This document shows, piece after piece, positions 13,937 to 19,739 of a stretch of 19,739 bases of DNA (its first letter is position 1; every line of letters begins with the position of its first letter). The DNA comes from CAZMOK01 sp964567785 (GTDB lineage Bacteria > Bacteroidota > Bacteroidia > Bacteroidales > JAGOPY01). The position numbers were made by a program, and so were the translations under genes. The stretch covers positions 1-19,739 of the forward strand of contig CAZMOK010000050.1 of NCBI GenBank assembly GCA_964567785.1. The letters are read 5' to 3'. Below the pieces are notes generated by a model. The model searched no databases. It saw only the letters and a program-made list of their open reading frames with translations, and was not told where the DNA came from.

Positions 13937-14620
13937 TTATTTTTTTGATTTTATAGAGCACAAAGCCATTTCAAAATAAAGTTCCCCTATCTTTCCCTCA
14001 TTTCCATGATGATCGGTCAGTTCAGGAATATGTTTGGCAAAGAACCGCTGGTTAAGCGATCCTATGAGAATCGTGGAAACAAGTGTATGTGAATGTTCAT
14101 AACCGGGATTTAACTCCAGGATAAGTTCGCTCAACCTGTCAATAACCTGCATGATGCTTTCATATGCACCCTCTTTATTCTCTTTGTCAACATCTCTCGT
14201 CAGGTACGTTTTTGACAATTCCGAAACAATTATCTGCTCAAGCTTCTCAAGGTTGATATAAGGATGTTCAAAATCCTTGCCTATATTCTGTGTAACTAAC
14301 GTGATAGCTCTCTTAAGCCTTTCCTCGGCCGATTTGATATTGACCAGCCTGAAAACAAGGATATACTCTATCCAACTCCAATACCACGAGTTCAGGTACA
14401 GCAGAAGTTTATGCTTGCTAACAAAATATCTGTAAGTGGAAGTCTCAGTAGTATCTATTGCCGATCCGAGCTTCCTGAATGTAAAGTTCTCAAAACCGGA
14501 CTCGTGAATAAGATCGATGCTCGCACTGATGATTTTCCTTCCCAACTCACTGGTGTCTGGATCTTTGATATAAATATTATCATTGACCCTGATCTTTATT
14601 TTAGGTAACAGCTTAAGCAT
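13937..14620 (-). CDS. TetR-family transcriptional regulator
   Basis: A 227-residue protein. After an N-terminal extension of about 25 residues comes the TetR helix-turn-helix: GRKIISASIDLIHESGFENF at 27-46, then FTFRKLGSAIDTTETSTYRYFVSKHKLL, with the family's Y-R-Y-F recognition end. The C-terminal helical part (about 80-220) should hold the ligand and dimer interface; it is Trp/Tyr-rich at 79-90 and resembles no specific ligand class that I can name. It is probably a repressor of its own promoter, given a perfect 14-bp palindrome three bases upstream of its ATG. Candidate targets are its own unit with carbonic anhydrase and the divergent carboxylase operon. The start ATG is at 14618-14620. 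Confidence 0.88.
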   Translation of the reverse strand: MLKLLPKIKIRVNDNIYIKDPDTSELGRKIISASIDLIHESGFENFTFRKLGSAIDTTETSTYRYFVSKHKLLLYLNSWYWSWIEYILVFRLVNIKSAEERLKRAITLVTQNIGKDFEHPYINLEKLEQIIVSELSKTYLTRDVDKENKEGAYESIMQVIDRLSELILELNPGYEHSHTLVSTILIGSLNQRFFAKHIPELTDHHGNEGKIGELYFEMALCSIKSKK

Positions 14621-14622
14621 AA

Positions 14623-14636
14623 TAAGTTATAACTTA
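14623..14636. promoter_or_regulatory. 14-bp perfect palindrome, candidate TetR operator
   Basis: TAAGTTATAACTTA is a perfect palindrome lying three bases before the tetR ATG and downstream of its -7 candidate. Size and place fit an autoregulatory TetR operator. AT-rich palindromes also occur by chance. Confidence 0.4.
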
Positions 14637-14665
14637 CTTGAACAGTAATACTATCAAATTGTTTG

Positions 14666-14673
14666 CAAAACTA
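14666..14673 (-). promoter_or_regulatory. Candidate -7 element for tetR and carbonic anhydrase
   Basis: The minus strand reads TAGTTTTG, an exact TAnnTTTG match, 45 bp upstream of the tetR ATG. An imperfect inverted repeat (ACTAA, 8 bp, TTAGT; 14670-14687) overlaps it and could be a second regulator site. Confidence 0.4.
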
Positions 14674-14693
14674 ACAAAATAATTAGTATATGA

Positions 14694-14731
14694 GACGACG
14701 TCCCTAAAAATTTGGGACGTCGTCCCTTTTT
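14694..14731 (+). other. 11-bp-stem hairpin with T-tract between tetR and the carboxylase operon
   Basis: GACGACGTCCC (14694-14704) and GGGACGTCGTC (14714-14724) form a perfect 11-bp stem around a 9-nt AT-only loop, and CCTTTTT follows on the plus strand. It has the form of a rightward intrinsic terminator, yet no rightward gene lies upstream. It could be an attenuator in a long carboxylase leader, a stop for antisense transcription, a regulator site (GACGTC occurs in each arm), or a dispersed palindromic repeat. Confidence 0.65.
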
Positions 14732-14753
14732 GCAGCAGGTTTTAAATAATCAT

Positions 14754-14761
14754 TATATTTA
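14754..14761 (+). promoter_or_regulatory. Weak -7 candidate for the carboxylase operon
   Basis: TATATTTA is a 7 of 8 match to TAnnTTTG, 88 bp before the accC ATG and downstream of the hairpin. If it is used, the hairpin is not in the message. Confidence 0.25.
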
Positions 14762-14849
14762 CAGGCACAAAAACTGGTACTAAGTCAACCAACGAGCTGT
14801 TAGCCAGTATTTTGGAATTTTTATTTAGATTAAATAATCAAATTTCCAT

Positions 14850-16358
14850 ATGATCAAGAAAGTGTTGGTGGCCAACCGGGGCGAGATAGCTGTAAGGATA
14901 ATGCGTTCATGCCGTGAGATGAAGATACGCTCCGTTGCCGTCTATTCAGAAGCCGATGGGAATTCAATGCATGTCAGATACGCCGATGAAGCATATTTCA
15001 TTGGCCCTGCCCCATCTAACGAAAGCTACCTAAATATCGACAGGATCATTGAAGTGGCAAAGAAATCGAAAGCCGATGCCATACACCCGGGCTATGGGTT
15101 CTTGTCGGAAAATGCAAAATTCAGTGAACGGTGCAAAAAGGAGGGTATAATTTTTATCGGGCCTTCCGGCGATTCGATCAGGGCGATGGGAGATAAGATA
15201 ACAGCACGGAAGACAATGATCGAGGCAGGGGTGCCTGTTGTTCCGGGTACAGCAGAACCGGTAACTGAGGAAGCTGAGGCTGTTTCCACTATTGAGCATA
15301 TCGGACTGCCTGTTATGGTAAAAGCTTCGGCAGGTGGCGGGGGTAAAGGGATGCGGCTGGTAAAGACCAAAGAAGAGGTTATTCCTGCCATACGTGGAGC
15401 GGCATCGGAGGCAAAAGCGGCTTTCGATGATGATTCAATCTATATAGAAAAGTATATCGAATCACCCCATCATATTGAATTTCAGGTTCTGGCTGATAAC
15501 CACGGTAACGTGATCCATCTTTTCGAACGTGAATGTTCTGTTCAGCGCAGGCACCAGAAAGTTGTTGAAGAAACCCCTTCACCTATCATGAATCCGGAAG
15601 TTAGGGAAGAGATGGGCAAATTTGCCGTAGCTGCCGCCAAGGCTGTAAACTATTCGGGTGCCGGCACAATTGAGTTCATTGTTGATGAAGACCTTAACTA
15701 TTATTTCCTTGAAATGAACACCCGGCTCCAGGTTGAACACCCCATAACCGAAAGAGTGGTGGGTGTAGATCTTGTAAAGGAAATGATAAAGATCGCCAAC
15801 AACGAGAAACTGTCGCTGAAGCAGGAGGAACTTACACAAAATGGCCATGCCATCGAGTGCCGTATTTATGCCGAAGACCCTGACAATAATTTTATGCCCA
15901 GCCCGGGCCTGATCAAGCACATTTCCGAACCTAAGGGACTGGGTGTGAGATGCGACGGATATGTCTACGAGGGATACGAGATCCCTTTGTTTTACGATCC
16001 CATGATCTCCAAATTGATAGTCTGGGCAAAAACAAGGGAGGAAGCAATTGCAAGAATGCGCAGGGCACTCTATGAATACAAGATAACAGGGGTGAAGACC
16101 TCTATCAGGTTTCTTGAAAGGATCATGGAAACCCCTGATTTTGTAAAGGGAAAATACAATACGCACTTTATCGAGGAGAACCAGGAAACACTCATGGCGC
16201 CCCAGGAGAAAAATCCACGCTACGAGGATGTGGCCATAATGACAGTCTTTGTGGATTACCTGAAAAAAGTCCACAGTTTCCAGACCAAAGTCATGCAAAA
16301 GAACGATAAGAACAGCTGGAAAGAGTGCGGAAGAAGAAAAAACCTTTTCAACTATTAA
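14850..16358 (+). CDS. accC: Biotin carboxylase subunit of an acyl-CoA carboxylase
   Basis: It carboxylates biotin on the carrier protein with ATP and bicarbonate. The 502-residue chain begins with IKKVLVANRGEIAVRI and shows the ATP-grasp glycine loop KASAGGGGKGMRLV (158-171). The ERECSVQRRHQKVVEE segment (227-241) and the catalytic EMNTRLQVEHP (288-298) with its arginine are present. It is about 50 residues longer than E. coli AccC; the last 50 residues carry no known motif and resemble the linker region of fused propionyl-CoA carboxylase alpha subunits. The carrier-protein gene follows after 11 bp and the carboxyltransferase gene follows that, forming a three-gene operon. Substrate choice lies in the carboxyltransferase, which points to propionyl-CoA. 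The ATG at 14850 directly precedes the conserved N terminus. Confidence 0.95.
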   Translation: MIKKVLVANRGEIAVRIMRSCREMKIRSVAVYSEADGNSMHVRYADEAYFIGPAPSNESYLNIDRIIEVAKKSKADAIHPGYGFLSENAKFSERCKKEGIIFIGPSGDSIRAMGDKITARKTMIEAGVPVVPGTAEPVTEEAEAVSTIEHIGLPVMVKASAGGGGKGMRLVKTKEEVIPAIRGAASEAKAAFDDDSIYIEKYIESPHHIEFQVLADNHGNVIHLFERECSVQRRHQKVVEETPSPIMNPEVREEMGKFAVAAAKAVNYSGAGTIEFIVDEDLNYYFLEMNTRLQVEHPITERVVGVDLVKEMIKIANNEKLSLKQEELTQNGHAIECRIYAEDPDNNFMPSPGLIKHISEPKGLGVRCDGYVYEGYEIPLFYDPMISKLIVWAKTREEAIARMRRALYEYKITGVKTSIRFLERIMETPDFVKGKYNTHFIEENQETLMAPQEKNPRYEDVAIMTVFVDYLKKVHSFQTKVMQKNDKNSWKECGRRKNLFNY

Positions 16359-16369
16359 TTCAACTTGCT

Positions 16370-16879
16370 ATGAGATCAATGGAAATCAAGATCGATGAAC
16401 GGTCTGCCAGTGTAGAGCTCATCAACAGTGAGGAGAACAACTTCAAGATCTCCATCGACGGAAAGGTCTACGATGCCAACATAATAATGGTAGAAAGAGG
16501 TGTCTACTCTATTTTGCTAGATGGCAAATCATACAACGTTGAGCTCTTTGAATCGGGAAACCAGAAAGAATACCTGGTAAATACCCTTTATCATTCCTAT
16601 GACCTTGAGGTAATAGATGCCGAAAGCAAATACCTTAAAAGCCGGTCGAGCGACGATTCACACCAGGAGGCCATAATCTCTTCACCAATGCCGGGAAAGG
16701 TTGTGAAAATACCGGTAAAAGAAGGAGACAGGGTCAATGCCGGCGACACCGTGATCATTGTTTCAGCAATGAAAATGGAGAGTGAGTACAAAGTTAAGAT
16801 CGACAGGGTAGTAAAGGAAATCAAGGTAAAAGAGGGTGATACTATTGCCGCAAACCAGCCTCTGATCATCGTTGAATAA
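16370..16879 (+). CDS. Biotin carboxyl carrier protein (BT-like domain plus biotinyl domain)
   Basis: A 169-residue protein. The C-terminal biotinyl domain (about 100-169) has the biotinylation motif A-M-K-M with Lys135, the PMPGKVVKIPVKEGD opening and the symmetrical VKEGDTIAANQPL hairpin. The N-terminal half (about 1-90) is a beta-rich module with F-K-I-S-I-D-G-K-V-Y-D-A and Y-S-I-L-L-D-G-K-S-Y-N-V repeats. It resembles the BT domain that links carrier and carboxylase in propionyl-CoA carboxylase alpha chains; this is judged from pattern only. Together with the biotin carboxylase gene it corresponds to a split alpha subunit. I chose the ATG at 16370, just past the accC stop; the frame is open into accC from 16325 but that part is not family-like. 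A further ATG at 16379 is also possible. Confidence 0.9.
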   Translation: MRSMEIKIDERSASVELINSEENNFKISIDGKVYDANIIMVERGVYSILLDGKSYNVELFESGNQKEYLVNTLYHSYDLEVIDAESKYLKSRSSDDSHQEAIISSPMPGKVVKIPVKEGDRVNAGDTVIIVSAMKMESEYKVKIDRVVKEIKVKEGDTIAANQPLIIVE

Positions 16880-16911
16880 TAAAAAACTTTCTAACATAAA
16901 TTCAATAACCT

Positions 16912-18453
16912 ATGGCTTCATTGGAAGAAAAATTCAGGCTTTTTGAAGAAAAGGATAAATCGGCCGAACTGGGTGGAGGTGAGGAAAGGATAAAGAAACA
17001 GCATGATGCCGGAAGGCTGACCGCAAGGGAAAGGATTAACTTACTTCTCGACCCGGGTACTTTTGTTGAAAAAGACAAGTTCATGACCCACCGCTGCTCC
17101 GATTTTGGCATGGAGAAACAGAAAATTCCAGGTGATGGAGTAGTAACGGGTTATGGAAAGGTGGAGGGGCGTTTGATCTATGTCTTTGCCCAGGATTTTA
17201 CTGTTTTCGGAGGTTCGCTGAGCCGGGCAAATGCCGACAAGATCGTCAAGGTAATGGACCTTGCCATGCGCCAGGGTGCTCCTTTGATAGGCCTGAACGA
17301 TTCAGGCGGTGCAAGGATCCAGGAAGGGGTGGAAAGTTTAGCAGGTTATGCCGACATCTTTTACCGCAATGTAATGAGCTCGGGTGTCATCCCTCAGATT
17401 TCCGCAGTACTTGGCCCCTGTGCCGGAGGAGCAGTCTATTCGCCGGCAATGACCGACTTTATCCTAATGGTTAAGGAAACCAGTTATATGTTTGTAACCG
17501 GACCTGAAGTGATCAAAACAGTGACCCATGAGGAAGTTACAAAGAATGAGCTCGGCGGTGCCATGACCCATAACTCGAAGAGCGGTGTTGCCCACCTGAT
17601 GGCTGAAAATGACGGGCAGGCAATTATGATGATCAGGGAGTTGCTGAGCTTTTTACCTTCCAATAACATGGAAGACCCTCCCTTAGCGCCGAACACCGAT
17701 GACATAGGGCGGACTGATGATAAGCTCGACAGCATGATACCTGATGATCCCAATAAACCTTACGATATCAAGGAGCTGATCACTACAGTGGTGGATAACA
17801 ACAATTTCTTCGAGATTCAGCCCCATTATGCACAGAATATCATAGTTGGCTTTGCCCGCCTCGACGGAAGGCCTGTCGGGATCGTTGCAAACCAGCCCGA
17901 TCACCTTGCAGGTGTGCTCGATATCAGCTCTTCAATGAAAGGCGCACGGTTTGTGCGCTTCTGTGATGCATTCAACATACCTATAATCACATTTGTAGAT
18001 GTGCCTGGATTCCTTCCCGGTACTTACCAGGAATTCAACGGTATTATCAAGCACGGTGCAAAATTACTTTATGCCTATTGCGAAGCTACTGTGCCCAAGA
18101 TTACCATTATCACCAGGAAAGCGTACGGAGGTGCCTACGATGTAATGTCGTCCAAACACATAGGAGCTGATGTTAACTTCGCCTATCCTACGGCTGAAGT
18201 AGCGGTAATGGGACCTGACGGTGCCGTGAACATTCTTTATAAAAAGGAGAAACTCACGGATGAGGAAAAGAAAAAGCGCGTGGATGAATACAAACGCCGG
18301 TTTGCCAGTCCGTATAAAGCTGCTGAACTGGGATATATCGACGAAATAATCTATCCCAGGGATACCCGCCTTAAGCTGATACAGTCGCTTGAAATGACTC
18401 AGACCAAGAGCCGGTCAAACCCGCCAAAGAAGCACGGGAACATTCCATTATAA
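16912..18453 (+). CDS. pccB: Acyl-CoA carboxylase carboxyltransferase (propionyl-CoA carboxylase beta type)
   Basis: It transfers CO2 from carboxybiotin to the acyl-CoA, giving (S)-methylmalonyl-CoA if the substrate is propionyl-CoA. The 513-residue length and the C-terminal K-K-H-G-N-I-P-L ending are typical of PccB/MmdA chains. The two oxyanion-hole glycine pairs are GPCAGGAVY (168-176) and AYGGAYDVM (404-412). Asp410 in the second stands where, in the Streptomyces enzymes, Asp favours propionyl-CoA and Ile allows acetyl-CoA, so propionyl-CoA is the likelier substrate; this rests on my recollection of those studies. The same chain type occurs in sodium-pumping methylmalonyl-CoA decarboxylase, but no membrane beta/gamma subunits are here, whereas a biotin carboxylase is. 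That argues for the ATP-dependent carboxylase. It is the last gene of the operon. Confidence 0.93.
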   Translation: MASLEEKFRLFEEKDKSAELGGGEERIKKQHDAGRLTARERINLLLDPGTFVEKDKFMTHRCSDFGMEKQKIPGDGVVTGYGKVEGRLIYVFAQDFTVFGGSLSRANADKIVKVMDLAMRQGAPLIGLNDSGGARIQEGVESLAGYADIFYRNVMSSGVIPQISAVLGPCAGGAVYSPAMTDFILMVKETSYMFVTGPEVIKTVTHEEVTKNELGGAMTHNSKSGVAHLMAENDGQAIMMIRELLSFLPSNNMEDPPLAPNTDDIGRTDDKLDSMIPDDPNKPYDIKELITTVVDNNNFFEIQPHYAQNIIVGFARLDGRPVGIVANQPDHLAGVLDISSSMKGARFVRFCDAFNIPIITFVDVPGFLPGTYQEFNGIIKHGAKLLYAYCEATVPKITIITRKAYGGAYDVMSSKHIGADVNFAYPTAEVAVMGPDGAVNILYKKEKLTDEEKKKRVDEYKRRFASPYKAAELGYIDEIIYPRDTRLKLIQSLEMTQTKSRSNPPKKHGNIPL

Positions 18454-18454
18454 A

Positions 18455-18495
18455 ATTGATCGATTGTGCGATAACACGATTGATCGATTGCACGA
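18455..18495. repeat. Two imperfect 17-bp direct repeats downstream of pccB
   Basis: ATTGATCGATTGTGCGA (18455-18471) recurs as ATTGATCGATTGCACGA (18479-18495): 15 of 17 bases match, with a period of 24 bp. The repeats lie between the convergent pccB and phytase genes. No strong hairpin or T-tract forms, so it is not an obvious terminator, although weak GATC/ATCGAT pairing is possible. Confidence 0.6.
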
Positions 18496-18526
18496 ATTTA
18501 AATAGCTCAAAACCCGGAACTAAGAA

Positions 18527-19687
18527 TCACCTTCCTTGCCCAACAACATAGGTGGTATCTATAATAAGCGGGGGATCAAAAAGGTTCGCTATCTTGTCCC
18601 AGGAAACAAGTTTGAAATTCTGGTTCAAGGGTTCTCCTTCTGTTTCGTTGATGTCATCCTGTGCTACAAATAAACCGTAAGGAAATTCCTTGCCAAGGCT
18701 GCGGTTGGTAACGTCAATGCCGTCAGTGCCGGTTGTGCCGTCGATCAACACTTCTCCGTCAACTTCAAGGTCGTCGATCGTGAAACTCCCGAGGTATTCA
18801 TTGTCGCCTTCGCGCTCGTATATGGCATAGCTGTCGCTGCCCTGGCTCGAAGCTATGAGATAACCCTTGCCATCCGCAGCATAATAGATAGTAAGGCCTT
18901 CTATGTCGGGCTTAAGGTTGGGGTTATTGATATCATCAACAACTGTCCCTTCACTGCCACCGTCGGGCCTGGCGGGGTATTTCCATATCCCGAATTCCTC
19001 TTCTCCTATGTACAGGTGACCGAGTTCATCGTCGGCAACACAACCTTCCGTCTGGGAAGCAAAATCCAATAAGCGCACCAGGTCTCCGTCAACTTTGTTT
19101 TCTTCATTGGCGCTCAGTTTCCATTGCTGTACATCCCCACTGATAGTGGTGACAAAAGCATAGAATTCATCGCTTTCGAGGTCGTTGTAAAGGCAAAAGC
19201 CATATATCTCATGAGTTGTTGATATGAGCCGGTCTTTCCTGTTATCAATGCGGTTAAGCATCTGCGTGGCAGGATCGAATGTGAAAAGCTTGATTGAGTT
19301 ACTGTACCTGTCGGTTGCCCCCACGATATTGATCTTGCTTCCATCTGCCAGGGGAAAGCCGTACCTTATATCAGCGTTGTTTATTTCACCATTCTCAAAA
19401 ACAGCCCTCCTGAGCCCGTTCAGGTAATAGAGCTCCAGGCTGGCTTCCTTATCCGTGCCGATAAGGAATGATTGAGAGGGATCCTCTGAATTGACGAAAA
19501 CTGCAGGGTCGTCGGCCGCATCGTCGACACTAAGGACCGGGTCAGTCTCCACATCAGGAGTGACTGAAGAACCGGTCATTTTGACCGTGGTCCCGGTCGC
19601 TTCCTTTTTATCTCCCTGGCCGGTATTGCTGCAAGAAGCAAATACGAAAATTACTACAAGCAAGGACAGTGCACTGAGGTTTTTCAT
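18527..19687 (-). CDS. Beta-propeller phytase (3-phytase) lipoprotein
   Basis: It hydrolyses phytate (inositol hexakisphosphate) or related phosphoesters in a Ca2+-dependent manner. This 386-residue protein has a lipoprotein signal peptide with lipobox F-A-S-C (Cys19), so it is membrane-anchored, possibly on the cell surface. Blade motifs of the phytase family are in order: DDPAVFVN near 60, ADIRYGF near 108, EIYGFCLYND near 165, QTEGCVADDELGHLYIGEEE near 212, DIEGLTIYY near 262, and GTDGIDVTN with FPYGLFVAQDD near 315-345. The acidic residues in these motifs bind Ca2+ and phosphate in characterised enzymes. Length is close to the family norm once signal and linker are counted. It converges with pccB. 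A 7 of 8 -7 match (GATATTTG, 19724-19717) lies upstream near the window edge. Confidence 0.92.
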   Translation of the reverse strand: MKNLSALSLLVVIFVFASCSNTGQGDKKEATGTTVKMTGSSVTPDVETDPVLSVDDAADDPAVFVNSEDPSQSFLIGTDKEASLELYYLNGLRRAVFENGEINNADIRYGFPLADGSKINIVGATDRYSNSIKLFTFDPATQMLNRIDNRKDRLISTTHEIYGFCLYNDLESDEFYAFVTTISGDVQQWKLSANEENKVDGDLVRLLDFASQTEGCVADDELGHLYIGEEEFGIWKYPARPDGGSEGTVVDDINNPNLKPDIEGLTIYYAADGKGYLIASSQGSDSYAIYEREGDNEYLGSFTIDDLEVDGEVLIDGTTGTDGIDVTNRSLGKEFPYGLFVAQDDINETEGEPLNQNFKLVSWDKIANLFDPPLIIDTTYVVGQGR

Positions 19688-19739
19688 AGTTTATGATGAT
19701 TTATGTAAGACCGGGACAAATATCCGAATTTATCTTAAT

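Noticed and set aside
14694..14731. Hairpin as the end of an insertion sequence or attachment site
   Set aside because: No transposase, target duplication or second end is visible in the window, so a mobile-element label is not supported.
15579..16298. A 239-codon open frame on the minus strand inside the biotin carboxylase gene
   Set aside because: It lies wholly antisense to a strongly conserved enzyme and its product is rich in Cys, His and Phe without any recognisable domain. It is a shadow of codon bias.
16325..16369. Frameshift joining biotin carboxylase and carrier into one alpha subunit
   Set aside because: The carrier has its own ATG after the accC stop, both proteins are complete, and separate genes are common for this operon type. 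I read it as a natural split and not a sequencing error or pseudogene.

Overview
The window looks like a chromosomal segment of a Bacteroidota bacterium (class Bacteroidia; Marinilabiliales or Bacteroidales relatives fit, but this is inferred from gene content, not from a marker gene). The signs are a secreted protein with a C-terminal type IX secretion (T9SS) sorting domain, PorT-type outer-membrane beta-barrel and SPOR proteins, lipoproteins, weak Shine-Dalgarno sequences, and repeated matches to the Bacteroidota -7 promoter element TAnnTTTG at gene starts (exact upstream of the polyprenyl synthase, ruvB, fbaA, tRNA-Arg and tetR). I see no transposase, integrase, CRISPR array, phage gene or toxin-antitoxin pair. 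Most of the window is ordinary core genome.

Layout. 1-336: 3' end of mtnA (methionine salvage). 357-1002 (minus): phhB followed by a small protein made of four exact-length 25-residue repeats. 1111-2085: long-chain polyprenyl diphosphate synthase. 2092-3866 (minus): response regulator and histidine kinase pair. 4002-4643: outer-membrane beta-barrel protein. 4645-8551 (minus): a likely operon ruvB - queG - thioredoxin-fold protein - T9SS cargo protein. 8760-10912: universal stress protein - SPOR protein - universal stress protein. 11012-12091 (minus): class II fructose-bisphosphate aldolase. 12249-12322: tRNA-Arg(CCG) with its own promoter and terminator. 12448-12927 (minus): small lipoprotein. 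13125-14620 (minus): tetR-type regulator followed by an exported beta-carbonic anhydrase. 14850-18453: three-gene biotin-dependent acyl-CoA (probably propionyl-CoA) carboxylase. 18527-19687 (minus): beta-propeller phytase lipoprotein.

The most suggestive region is 13.1-18.5 kb. A TetR regulator and an exported carbonic anhydrase (CO2/bicarbonate interconversion) are transcribed divergently from a bicarbonate-consuming carboxylase. The 229-bp gap between them holds a 14-bp perfect palindrome three bases from the tetR start and an 11-bp-stem hairpin followed by five T. A bicarbonate/propionate control module is a reasonable hypothesis but is unproven. The second place of interest is the 25-residue repeat protein at 357-755, for which I recognise no family. 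The third is the usp-SPOR-usp cluster, where two equally long paralogous stress proteins flank a putative peptidoglycan-binding exported protein.

Genes are tightly packed: two convergent pairs end within 1 and 6 bp of each other. No gene-free stretch exceeds 300 bp. The largest gaps (8552-8759, 12928-13124, 14621-14849) contain the promoters, palindromes and terminators listed.
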